Source of the DNA: an uncultured Solirubrobacterales bacterium
GTDB lineage: Bacteria; Actinomycetota; Thermoleophilia; Solirubrobacterales; Solirubrobacteraceae
Length of the DNA: 17,176 nucleotides
Reading direction: 5' to 3'
NCBI GenBank assembly: GCA_903830015.1
Contig: CAIKSH010000052.1
Coordinates: 1-17,176, forward strand
Shown here: positions 7,860 through 16,164 of the stretch, one piece after another
How positions within the stretch are numbered: the stretch's first letter is position 1
Layout: the number at the start of each line of letters is the position of its first letter
Notes under the pieces: generated by a model
Seen by the model: the letters and a program-made list of their open reading frames with translations, nothing else
Told to the model about the DNA's origin: nothing
The model's database searches: none
Position numbers and translations under genes: made by a program

Positions 7860-7865
7860 CGGTTA
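7860..7865 (-). promoter_or_regulatory. Possible -10 element for the SRPBCC gene
   Basis: On the minus strand TAACCG lies five bases before the ATG at 7854. It is one base off the TANNNT pattern found before the divergent gene. With only 46 bases between the two divergent starts, a promoter for this gene must be in this stretch. Confidence 0.3.
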
Positions 7866-7887
7866 CGGGCCGGGGCCGCCGCCGGAC

Positions 7888-7893
7888 TAACCT
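7888..7893 (+). promoter_or_regulatory. Putative -10 element of a leaderless promoter for the DsbA-like gene
   Basis: TAACCT lies exactly seven bases upstream of ATG 7901, the spacing expected when transcription starts on the A of the start codon. The identical hexamer precedes the response regulator gene on the minus strand at 16099-16104. No Shine-Dalgarno is present, consistent with a leaderless mRNA. Confidence 0.55.
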
Positions 7894-7900
7894 GCCCGGA

Positions 7901-8389
7901 ATGCGGGACCTGAGCAGCGCGCCGCCACCCGATCCCGGGCCGGGCGACCATCGGCGCGGTTCGGGGGCGGGGGAGCCCATAGTCATGTACGCCGACTTCA
8001 CCTGCCCGCAGTGCGCGCTGGCCGCACTCGAGCTGAGAGAGGCGCAGGCGCAGACGGTCTTCCGCCACATGGCCATCGCCAGCCGTCACCGGCGGGCCGT
8101 GCCCCTTGCCCAGGCAGCCGAAGCGGCCGGCGCCCAGGGGCGATTCTGGGAGTTTCACGACTCGCTCTACGAGGATCAGGGGCGCCTCGACGACCCGCAT
8201 CTCTGGGAGCGCTGCCGCGCGCTGGGCATTGACGTGGAGCGGTTCGAGGCCGACCGCCGGGCACCCCAGGTCGCGGAGAAGGTCCGCGAACAGACCGCCG
8301 CCGCCCTCCGGGCCGGGGCCACCGGTACGCCTTCCTTCCTGGTCGGCGGCTCCCTCACCGCCGAGCTCCCGTCCGCCCCTGGCGGCTGA
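7901..8389 (+). CDS. DsbA-family / thioredoxin-like thiol oxidoreductase (cytoplasmic)
   Basis: The 162-residue product has a thioredoxin fold of the DsbA/Thioredoxin_4 type. The strand IVMYADFTCPQC carries a CxxC redox centre (Cys35-Pro-Gln-Cys38). A helical insertion follows with AQAAEAAGAQGRFWEFHDSL, typical of DsbA-like proteins. ATGTPSFLVGG has the cis-proline (Pro144) that faces the active site. There is no signal peptide or membrane segment, so it should act in the cytoplasm; the N-terminal 25 residues are Pro/Gly-rich. ATG 7901 is chosen because a TAACCT box lies seven bases upstream; the frame opens earlier at 7835, but that part is antisense to the SRPBCC gene. Related domains are often fused to NhaA antiporters; this one stands alone. 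Substrate unknown. Confidence 0.85.
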   Translation: MRDLSSAPPPDPGPGDHRRGSGAGEPIVMYADFTCPQCALAALELREAQAQTVFRHMAIASRHRRAVPLAQAAEAAGAQGRFWEFHDSLYEDQGRLDDPHLWERCRALGIDVERFEADRRAPQVAEKVREQTAAALRAGATGTPSFLVGGSLTAELPSAPGG

Positions 8390-8405
8390 AGCTTCCCGCC
8401 GCGCC

Positions 8406-8424
8406 AGCCGCCAGCGGCTAGGAT
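8406..8424 (+). promoter_or_regulatory. Putative pnp promoter with an adjacent palindrome
   Basis: TAGGAT (8419-8424) fits a -10 element, with transcription then expected near 8431. A perfect 14-base inverted repeat, AGCCGC-CA-GCGGCT (8406-8419), ends at the first base of the -10 and fills the spacer. It could be an operator, or part of a hairpin ending the upstream transcript. The left arm can also pair with GGCGGCT at 8381-8387. No clear -35 is visible. Confidence 0.4.
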
Positions 8425-8459
8425 CCTCTCATCGGATACCGAAAGTGATTTAGACCCAT

Positions 8460-8484
8460 GGGCTGCAGGATCCGTAGGCGGCCC
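8460..8484 (+). ncRNA. Stem-loop in the pnp 5' untranslated region
   Basis: GGGCTGC (8460-8466) pairs with GCGGCCC (8478-8484), seven pairs including one G-U, around an 11-base loop that contains GGATCC. It lies 21 bases before the pnp ATG, within the inferred leader of about 75 bases. In E. coli a leader stem-loop mediates pnp autoregulation. A similar role here is inference from position only. Confidence 0.4.
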
Positions 8485-8505
8485 TGAAGCGAGGTACGAA
8501 AAAAG

Positions 8506-10746
8506 ATGAGTTCTGAAGCTGTGACCACGGTCTCGACCGAGATCGGCGGCAGCGATATTTCCTTTGAGACCGGTCGCATGGCCAAGCAGGCCGGCGGCGC
8601 CGTAGTCGTCCGCCAGGGCGACACGATGGTGCTCTGCACTGCCACGGTGGGCAACCTGCGCGATGTCGACTTCCTCCCGCTGACGGTGGACGTCGAAGAG
8701 CGCATGTACGCCGCCGGCAAGATCCCCGGCTCCTTCTTCAAACGCGAAGGCCGTTCGGGGGAGAAGGGGACCCTGACCGCCCGCATGATCGACCGGCCGA
8801 TCCGGCCGCTCTTCCCCAAGGGCTGGCATTACGAGACCCAGCTGGTGGCCATGCCGCTGAGCGTCGATCACGTCCACCCTTACGACATCCTCGCGATGAA
8901 CGGCGCCTCCGCGGCGCTGATGATCTCCCCGGTGCCACTGCCGACTCCGGTCGGCGCTGTCCGAATCGGGAAGGTCGATGGCAGCTTCGTGATCAACCCC
9001 GAGGAAGAGAGTCTCCTTGAGGGATGCGAGCTGGACCTGGTTGTCGCCGGAACCGACGAAGCCATCCTGATGGTTGAGGCCGGTGCCAGCGAGATCACCG
9101 AGGCCGAGGTGCTCGACGCCCTAGACATCGCCCACGCCGAGATCAAGAAGCTCTGCGCCCTGCAGCGCGAGCTGGCTGAGAAGGCCGGGAAGGAGAAGCT
9201 GGTCATCGAGGCGCCGCCGAGCGTCGACGACCTGGTCGACCAGATCAAGGCTTCGCACGGGTCCGATCTCGACGCCGCCACCCAGGTGGAGGACAAGCTC
9301 GAGCGCCAGGACGCCACCGCTGCGGTAGAGGAAGCGGTCATTGCCCAGTACGCCGGGCCGGAGGAGGCCGAGGATTACGCCGAGAAGCGTGCCGCGGCCG
9401 CCAGTGCCTTCGCCAAGCTCGAGAAGTCGGTTATCCGCACGCGGATCGCCGTCGACAAGAAGCGCCCGGACGGCCGCAGCGCCGACGAGATCCGGCCGAT
9501 TTCGATCGAGGTCGGCGTCGCCCCGCGCACCCACGGCTCTGCGCTCTTCACCAGGGGCCAGACGCAGGCGCTCTCGGTGGCTTCGCTGGGCACCCTCAAG
9601 GAGGAGATGCGGCTCGACACCCTCGGGCTCGAGAAGCAGCGCTTCTACTGGCACCACTACAACTTCCCGCCGTTCTCGGTGGGCGAGGCCGGGTTCATGC
9701 GCGGCCCCAAGCGCCGGGATATCGGCCACGGAGCCCTCGCCGAGCGGGCGCTGGTTCCCGTCGTGCCGAGCACCGAGGACTTCCCGTACACGATCCGCGT
9801 GGTCTCGGACATCCTCGAGTCCAACGGTTCGTCGTCGATGGCCTCGGTCTGCGGCTCTTCACTGTCGCTGATGGATGCCGGCGTACCGATCAAGGCCGCC
9901 GTGGCGGGTATCGCCATGGGCCTGATCAAGGAGGGCGACGACTACATCGTCCTGACCGACATCGCCGGCGTGGAAGACCACCTCGGCGACATGGACTTCA
10001 AGGTCGCCGGCACCAGCGAGGGAATCACCGCGCTGCAGATGGACATCAAGATCACCGGCGTGACCTTCGACATCCTGCGCGACGCGCTCTCCCAGGCCCG
10101 CGATGCACGGCTGAACATCCTCGGTCAGATGAACGACGTGATCTCCGGACCCAACGAAGAGATGTCGCCCTACGCCCCGCGGATCATGCAGCTTCAGATC
10201 GACCCATCGCAGATCGGACTGCTGATCGGCAAGGGCGGCGAGACCATCCGCGGCCTGGCCGAGGAGTTCGAGTCCCAGATCGACGTAAACGACGACGGCC
10301 AGGTGCTGATCTACTCGTCCAACGGCGAGCTCGGTGAGGCCCTGAAGGACCGGATCGAATCGATGATGAAGGAGATCGAGGTCGGTGACGAGTTCACCGG
10401 CAAGGTGGTCAAGACGACCACCTTCGGCGCCTTCATCGAGCTCACCAAGGGCACCGACGGGCTGCTGCACATCTCGAACGTGTTGCCCGGCGAGAGGGTG
10501 GAGAACGTTGAAGACGTCCTCAGCCGGGGTGACGAGATCGAGGTGCGGGTCTTCGAAGTCGATCGCGAGCGCGGCCGGATCGGCCTGCGCCGCGCCGAGG
10601 ACCCCTCGGTGGCCGGCAAGAGCGCCGAGGAACTTGCCGCCGCAGCCGCATCCGGCAACGGCGGCGGCTCCCGTGAACGCCGTGGCGGAGATCGCGGGGG
10701 GCGCTCGCGCCGTCCGCGCCACCGTCGCGGCGAAGACCGTGACTAG
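8506..10746 (+). CDS. pnp: Polyribonucleotide nucleotidyltransferase (PNPase)
   Basis: PNPase is a homotrimeric 3'-5' phosphorolytic exoribonuclease that releases nucleoside diphosphates and can also add tails. The 746-residue protein has the full domain series. The first RNase PH domain (about 15-145) is followed by an all-helical linker. The second RNase PH domain (about 320-545) has the phosphate-binding GSSS (441-444) and the catalytic DHLGDMDFK block, where Asp491, Asp497 and Lys499 correspond to E. coli 486, 492 and 494. A KH domain with GKGG (near 575) and an S1 domain (from about 626, [23 protein letters not shown] in two parts) follow. The final 30 residues form an Arg/Gly-rich tail. 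ATG 8506 has GAGG 11 bases upstream, an unusually clear ribosome site for this window. The gene appears to have its own promoter. Confidence 0.98.
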   Translation: MSSEAVTTVSTEIGGSDISFETGRMAKQAGGAVVVRQGDTMVLCTATVGNLRDVDFLPLTVDVEERMYAAGKIPGSFFKREGRSGEKGTLTARMIDRPIRPLFPKGWHYETQLVAMPLSVDHVHPYDILAMNGASAALMISPVPLPTPVGAVRIGKVDGSFVINPEEESLLEGCELDLVVAGTDEAILMVEAGASEITEAEVLDALDIAHAEIKKLCALQRELAEKAGKEKLVIEAPPSVDDLVDQIKASHGSDLDAATQVEDKLERQDATAAVEEAVIAQYAGPEEAEDYAEKRAAAASAFAKLEKSVIRTRIAVDKKRPDGRSADEIRPISIEVGVAPRTHGSALFTRGQTQALSVASLGTLKEEMRLDTLGLEKQRFYWHHYNFPPFSVGEAGFMRGPKRRDIGHGALAERALVPVVPSTEDFPYTIRVVSDILESNGSSSMASVCGSSLSLMDAGVPIKAAVAGIAMGLIKEGDDYIVLTDIAGVEDHLGDMDFKVAGTSEGITALQMDIKITGVTFDILRDALSQARDARLNILGQMNDVISGPNEEMSPYAPRIMQLQIDPSQIGLLIGKGGETIRGLAEEFESQIDVNDDGQVLIYSSNGELGEALKDRIESMMKEIEVGDEFTGKVVKTTTFGAFIELTKGTDGLLHISNVLPGERVENVEDVLSRGDEIEVRVFEVDRERGRIGLRRAEDPSVAGKSAEELAAAAASGNGGGSRERRGGDRGGRSRRPRHRRGEDRD

Positions 10747-10759
10747 CGCGAACGGGTAG

Positions 10760-11422
10760 ATGGCCGACACGATCAAGGTCGCGGTCGCCGGGTCGGAGGG
10801 GCGGATGGGCTCCACCGTCTGCGCGGCCGTGGAAGCGGCCCCCGACATGGAGCTCGTCGGCCGTGCCGACCCCTCGGCAGGCACCGGACTGGAGGAGGCA
10901 CTCGCCGGGGCCGACGTGCTCGTCGACTTCACCGTCCCGGACAGCGCGGTCGAAAACGCCCGTGCCGCGGCGTCGGCCGGCGTGGACGTGGTAATCGGCA
11001 CGACCGGGTTCAACCCGGCCGAGCTTGAGGGGATCGAGGGAGCAAAGATCCTCGTGGCCCCGAACTTCGCCATCGGTGCCGTGCTGATGATGAAGTTCGC
11101 CGAGGAGGCCGCTTCGAGCTTCCCGAGCGCCGAGATCGTCGAGCTGCACCACGAGAAGAAGGTCGACGCCCCGAGCGGCACCGCCGCCCTGACCGCTGAG
11201 CGCATGGAGAACGGCCTGGGAGGCAGGCCGCAGATCCACTCGGTACGCCTCCCCGGCGTCGTCGCCAGCCAGGAGGTCATCCTTGGGGGACCGGGGGAGA
11301 CCCTCACCATCCGCCACGACACGATCGACCGCGAGTGCTTCATGCCCGGCGTTCTCCTGGCCATCCGGAAGGTCGGCGGCCTCGAGCGCTCCCCGGTGGT
11401 CGGCCTGGAGAACCTCCTGTGA
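10760..11422 (+). CDS. dapB: 4-hydroxy-tetrahydrodipicolinate reductase DapB
   Basis: DapB reduces the DapA product with NAD(P)H in the diaminopimelate/lysine pathway. The 220-residue protein has the Rossmann nucleotide-binding loop GSEGRMG (11-17), the DFT and GTTGF motifs, and APNFAIGAVL. The active-site block ELHHEKKVDAPSGTA contains His130, His131 and Lys134. ETLTIRHDTIDRECFMPGVLLAIR is the C-terminal family signature (two adjacent blocks). At 220 residues it is shorter than typical DapB (about 245-273). The missing part maps to the loop between the DAPSGTA helix and the HSVRLPG strand, so the enzyme looks compact but complete. ATG 10760 lies 13 bases after the pnp stop, suggesting co-transcription. 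Confidence 0.95.
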   Translation: MADTIKVAVAGSEGRMGSTVCAAVEAAPDMELVGRADPSAGTGLEEALAGADVLVDFTVPDSAVENARAAASAGVDVVIGTTGFNPAELEGIEGAKILVAPNFAIGAVLMMKFAEEAASSFPSAEIVELHHEKKVDAPSGTAALTAERMENGLGGRPQIHSVRLPGVVASQEVILGGPGETLTIRHDTIDRECFMPGVLLAIRKVGGLERSPVVGLENLL

Positions 11423-11450
11423 CAGGCCGCCGGCCCGCAGGAACCCGGGA

Positions 11451-11456
11451 TACGCT
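11451..11456 (+). promoter_or_regulatory. Putative -10 element of a leaderless dapA promoter
   Basis: TACGCT fits TANNNT and lies six bases before the dapA GTG at 11463 in a 40-base gap after dapB. The spacing would place transcription initiation on or beside the start codon. No recognisable -35 lies upstream. Confidence 0.45.
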
Positions 11457-11462
11457 GAGAAC

Positions 11463-12313
11463 GTGTCGCTAGGGGCGATCATCACGGCGGTTGTCACGCC
11501 GCTGCAGCCGGACGGCGCCGTCGACGAGAGCGGCTTCGTCGAGCTTCTCGGTTACTGCGCCGAGCACGGCAGCGACGGCTTCGTGATCTGCGGGACCACC
11601 GGCGAAGCACCGACGCTCACCACCGACGAGCACCTGCGGCTGATCGAACTCGCGGTTGCCGAAAGGCCCGCGGGCACGACGATCATCGCCGGGACCGGCT
11701 CCAACGACACCGCCCACGCGGTGGAGATGACCTCGCGGGCCGCGGCGTCGGGCGCCGACGCGATCCTCTCGGTCACGCCTTACTACAACCGTCCTAACCG
11801 GGCCGGCGTGCGCGCCCACTACGAAGCGGTTGCCGCGGCCAGCGACCTGCCGATCGTCCTCTACAACATCCCCAGCCGCACCGGCCTGGACCTGCCCAAC
11901 GACCAGCTGGCCGAGCTGGCCCAGATCGAGACCGTCCGCTTCGTCAAGCAGGCCAATCCGGACAACCTCGCCCCGGTCGATGGCCTGGGCATCTACGCCG
12001 GCAACGACGACATGCTGGCCGACGTGCTCGATCTTGGCGGCGAAGGCGGAATTCTCGTCGCCAGCCACCTGGTCGGGCCCCAGATGCGCCGCATGGTCGA
12101 CAGCCCCGACGAGCGGGCCCGGATCGACGCCACGCTTCGACCGTTTTTCGACGCGCTCGGCGTGACCACCAACCCGATCCCCATCAAGGCCGCGCTGTCC
12201 ATGATGGGGCTGCCGGCCGGCCCGCTGCGGCTTCCGCTGGTCGAAGCGACCCCGGACGAGCGCCGGGTAATCGCCGACGCAATGGCGGCCGTCGGCCTCG
12301 AGCCCGCCTCCTG

Positions 12314-12314
<1 letters not shown>
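11463..12314 (+). CDS. dapA: 4-hydroxy-tetrahydrodipicolinate synthase DapA
   Basis: DapA is a class I aldolase that condenses pyruvate with aspartate semialdehyde, the first committed step toward diaminopimelate and lysine. The 283-residue TIM-barrel protein has GTTGE (Thr45, Thr46), TPYYNRP with Tyr107/Tyr108, YNIPSRTG with Tyr134, and the Schiff-base Lys162 in RFVKQA. These match E. coli Thr44/45, Tyr107, Tyr133 and Lys161. The reading frame opens at 11283 inside dapB, but GTG 11463 is chosen because the conserved sequence begins immediately (GAIITAVVTP) and a -10 box stands six bases upstream. The stop overlaps the rnj ATG by one base (TGATG), a strong coupling arrangement. Confidence 0.96.
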
Positions 12315-13973
<1,659 letters not shown>

Positions 13974-13987
<14 letters not shown>

Positions 13988-15437
13988 CGCTCTCCTGGGG
14001 CGAGACCGGCTCAGACGGGTCGGGTGCGCCCGGAGTGGCCGCCGGCAGCTCGACGACGAACCGGCTTCCGGGAGCGGCGTCGGCGAGCGTCACCGATCCG
14101 CCGTGACCCTCGGCTACGGCCCGCACGATGGCCAGGCCCAGCCCCGTGGAGCGGCCGCTGTCGCCTCCCTGGCGAACGAAGCGGTCGAAGATGCGCTTGC
14201 GCTGGTCGGCCGGGATGCCCGGGCCGTCATCCTCGACCACGACGCGCACCCGGGCGCCGTCCCGTTCTACGCGGACCGTGATCCGGGTGCCGGCCGGGGT
14301 GTGCAGGGTCGCGTTCTCGACGAGGTTGAGCACGACCCGGTGCAGCTCGTCGGAGTCACCTGAGACCTCGATCCCGGACGGCGCATCGACCGTCAGCTCA
14401 TGACCGCTGGCGAGCGATCCCGCTTCGGCAGCCGCCTCGGCGGCCACCTTCCCCATGTCGACCCGCGAGCGGACCGGCTCGCTGCCCGCGTCACTTCGAG
14501 CCAAGAGAAGCAGGTCGGCGACGATCCGCCGCATCCGCCGGGTGCTCCGCAGCGCTGCTTCGGCGGCGTCGCGGTCATCGCCCTCCAGCTCACCCGAAAG
14601 GAGCTCCAGATTGGCCAGGACGCTGGTGAGCGGGGTGCGGAGCTCGTGGGAGGCATCGGCCACGAACTCCCTCTGGCGCTCGAGGGCTGCCTCGATCTGC
14701 TTCTGCGAGCTCTCCAGCGACTCGAGCATCTCGTCGAAGGTCCGGGCGAGCTCGGCAACCTCGTCGTCGTTGGGCGGCTGGGGGACCCTGAGGGTCGCGT
14801 CACCGGTGCTGGTGATCGAGCGTGCCGCCTCGGTTATGTCGGTGACCGGCTTCAGCGAACGGCCCGCAAGAATCAGGGCGCCCGCCAGGGCGATGAGCGA
14901 GCCCCCGAGTACGCCGAGGGCAAGGAGGATCCTAAGACGCTGAATCGTCTCGTTGAGGTCGGTGAGTGGGCGCGCGTACTGGACCCAGACACCGACGCGG
15001 ACCGGGGAGGCCGGGTCGCCGGACACCGCGAGACGCACGAATCGGGTCTCCACCAGGTAGCCACTGACGCGGGAGCTGCCGGGGGCGGTTGGACGCCCGA
15101 GATCGGGAGAGACGAACCGCAGCGACCCATCGTCGACCGGTTGTCCGTCCGCCCAGAACAGCTTGATCTGGGCGTCATTGGCCGCTCCGTAGATCGAGAG
15201 CGACGGCTGGATGGTGAAGGTCCCGGTCCCGTTCGACGTGATCGTCAGCTGTTCGCTCAGCTTGGTCGCAGCGGTTGCCGTTTCGGACCCGAAGTCGGCG
15301 GTGATGCGGGATTCGGTGATCTGGCTGTAGACAATGGCGAAGGCCAGGAGGACCACGAAGGTCAGGGCGGCGGAGACCAGCGCCAGCCGCCAGCGGATGC
15401 TCAGTCGCCTAAGCACGGAGGACGTACCCGGCGCCAC
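13974..15437 (-). CDS. HAMP-domain sensor histidine kinase (partner of the upstream response regulator)
   Basis: The 487-residue kinase has a membrane segment at about 17-38 and an extracytoplasmic sensor region of about 130 residues without a family I recognise. A second membrane segment (about 168-192) leads into HAMP (about 193-245). The HisKA domain has phospho-acceptor His264 in VADASHELRTPL. The ATPase domain has the N-box NLVENA (371-376), G1 DDGPGIP (403-409), F-box IFDRF and G2 GLGLA (432-436). The C-terminal tail is Pro/Ser-rich. The architecture resembles MprB/BaeS-type envelope-sensing kinases; the stimulus cannot be read from the sequence. The GTG at 15437 overlaps the response regulator gene by 29 bases. 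GTG 15416 (overlap 8) is a plausible alternative that begins closer to the first membrane helix. Confidence 0.93.
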
Positions 15438-16092
15438 GGATCGTGTGCAGGACGCGCGATTCGCCAGCGGCCTCGAGCTTGCGCCTGAGGTTCGAGATGA
15501 AAACCTCGATCGTGTTCGTGTCGGCGAGCGGGTCGTAGCCCCAGATGTCTTCGAGCAGCTGCTGGCGCGTGATGACGATGCGCTCGTTGCGCATCAGGAA
15601 CTCGAGCAGCTCGAATTCACGCTGGGTCAGCTCGATCTCGCGCCCGCCCCTCCGCACCTCATGCCGGTCGGGGTTGAGCTCGATGTCGCCCACTATCAGC
15701 CCGGCGCTGCCCCGCGGCGGGCGGCGGCGCAGCAGGGCACGGATCCTCGCGAGCAGCTCGTCACGCTCGAAGGGCTTGACGAGGTAGTCGTCGGCGCCGG
15801 CGTCCAGCCCTTCCACCCGGGCGTCAACCGCGTCCCGCGCCGTCACCACGAGGATCGGCACGTCCGAGGAGATATCGCGCAGGCGGCGGGCAACCTCCAT
15901 GCCGTCAATTCCCGGCAGGCCCAGATCGAGAAGCACGAGGTCGGGATTGAAGGTCCGGGCGCGGGAGAGCCCCTCGTCACCATCCCCGGTTACGGCGACG
16001 TCGTAACCCTCCATACGCAGCGAACGCTTAAGCGCATCTGCAATCTCGTCGTCGTCCTCTACGACGAGGACCCTGGCCAGATAATCGCTCAC
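15409..16092 (-). CDS. OmpR/PhoB-family response regulator
   Basis: The 227-residue protein is a DNA-binding response regulator. The receiver domain (about 6-118) has the acidic pocket Asp13/Asp14, phospho-acceptor Asp56 in LVLLDLGLPG, Thr84 in VVTARD and Lys106 in YLVKPF. After the RRRPP linker comes the winged helix-turn-helix with ELTQREFELLEFL, the recognition region NTIEVFISNLRRKLE and the closing IRGAGYVLRA, as in MprA-like regulators. GTG 16092 is chosen because the receiver fold starts directly there and a TAACCT box stands six bases upstream. The gene is first in a two-gene operon with the kinase and is divergent from ftsK, with 72 bases between the starts. Targets are unknown; an effect on the adjacent ftsK promoter is possible by position only. 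Confidence 0.95.
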   Translation of the reverse strand: MSDYLARVLVVEDDDEIADALKRSLRMEGYDVAVTGDGDEGLSRARTFNPDLVLLDLGLPGIDGMEVARRLRDISSDVPILVVTARDAVDARVEGLDAGADDYLVKPFERDELLARIRALLRRRPPRGSAGLIVGDIELNPDRHEVRRGGREIELTQREFELLEFLMRNERIVITRQQLLEDIWGYDPLADTNTIEVFISNLRRKLEAAGESRVLHTIRGAGYVLRA

Positions 16093-16098
16093 GCCTAC

Positions 16099-16104
16099 AG
16101 GTTA
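16099..16104 (-). promoter_or_regulatory. Putative -10 element of a leaderless promoter for the response regulator operon
   Basis: On the minus strand TAACCT lies six bases before the GTG start at 16092. It is the same hexamer found seven bases before the DsbA-like gene. A TTGGGA sequence about 15 bases further upstream is a weak -35 candidate. There is no Shine-Dalgarno. Confidence 0.55.
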
Positions 16105-16164
16105 CGCAGACCGCGGCAATCCCAATGAAGGGAGCCGGCCATCGGCGTCGAATGCGCGCAAGGT

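Noticed and set aside
7855..8076. N-terminal extension of the SRPBCC frame upstream of 7854
   Set aside because: The extension is antisense to the DsbA-like gene, rich in Ser, Pro and Arg, and the SRPBCC fold begins at the methionine at 7854.
9859..11364. 501-codon minus-strand open frame opposite pnp and dapB
   Set aside because: It spans the junction of two real genes and has no domain signature; such antisense frames arise from third-position GC bias.
14400..15488. 362-codon plus-strand frame opposite the sensor kinase
   Set aside because: The kinase on the minus strand has all HisKA and HATPase motifs; this frame is its shadow.
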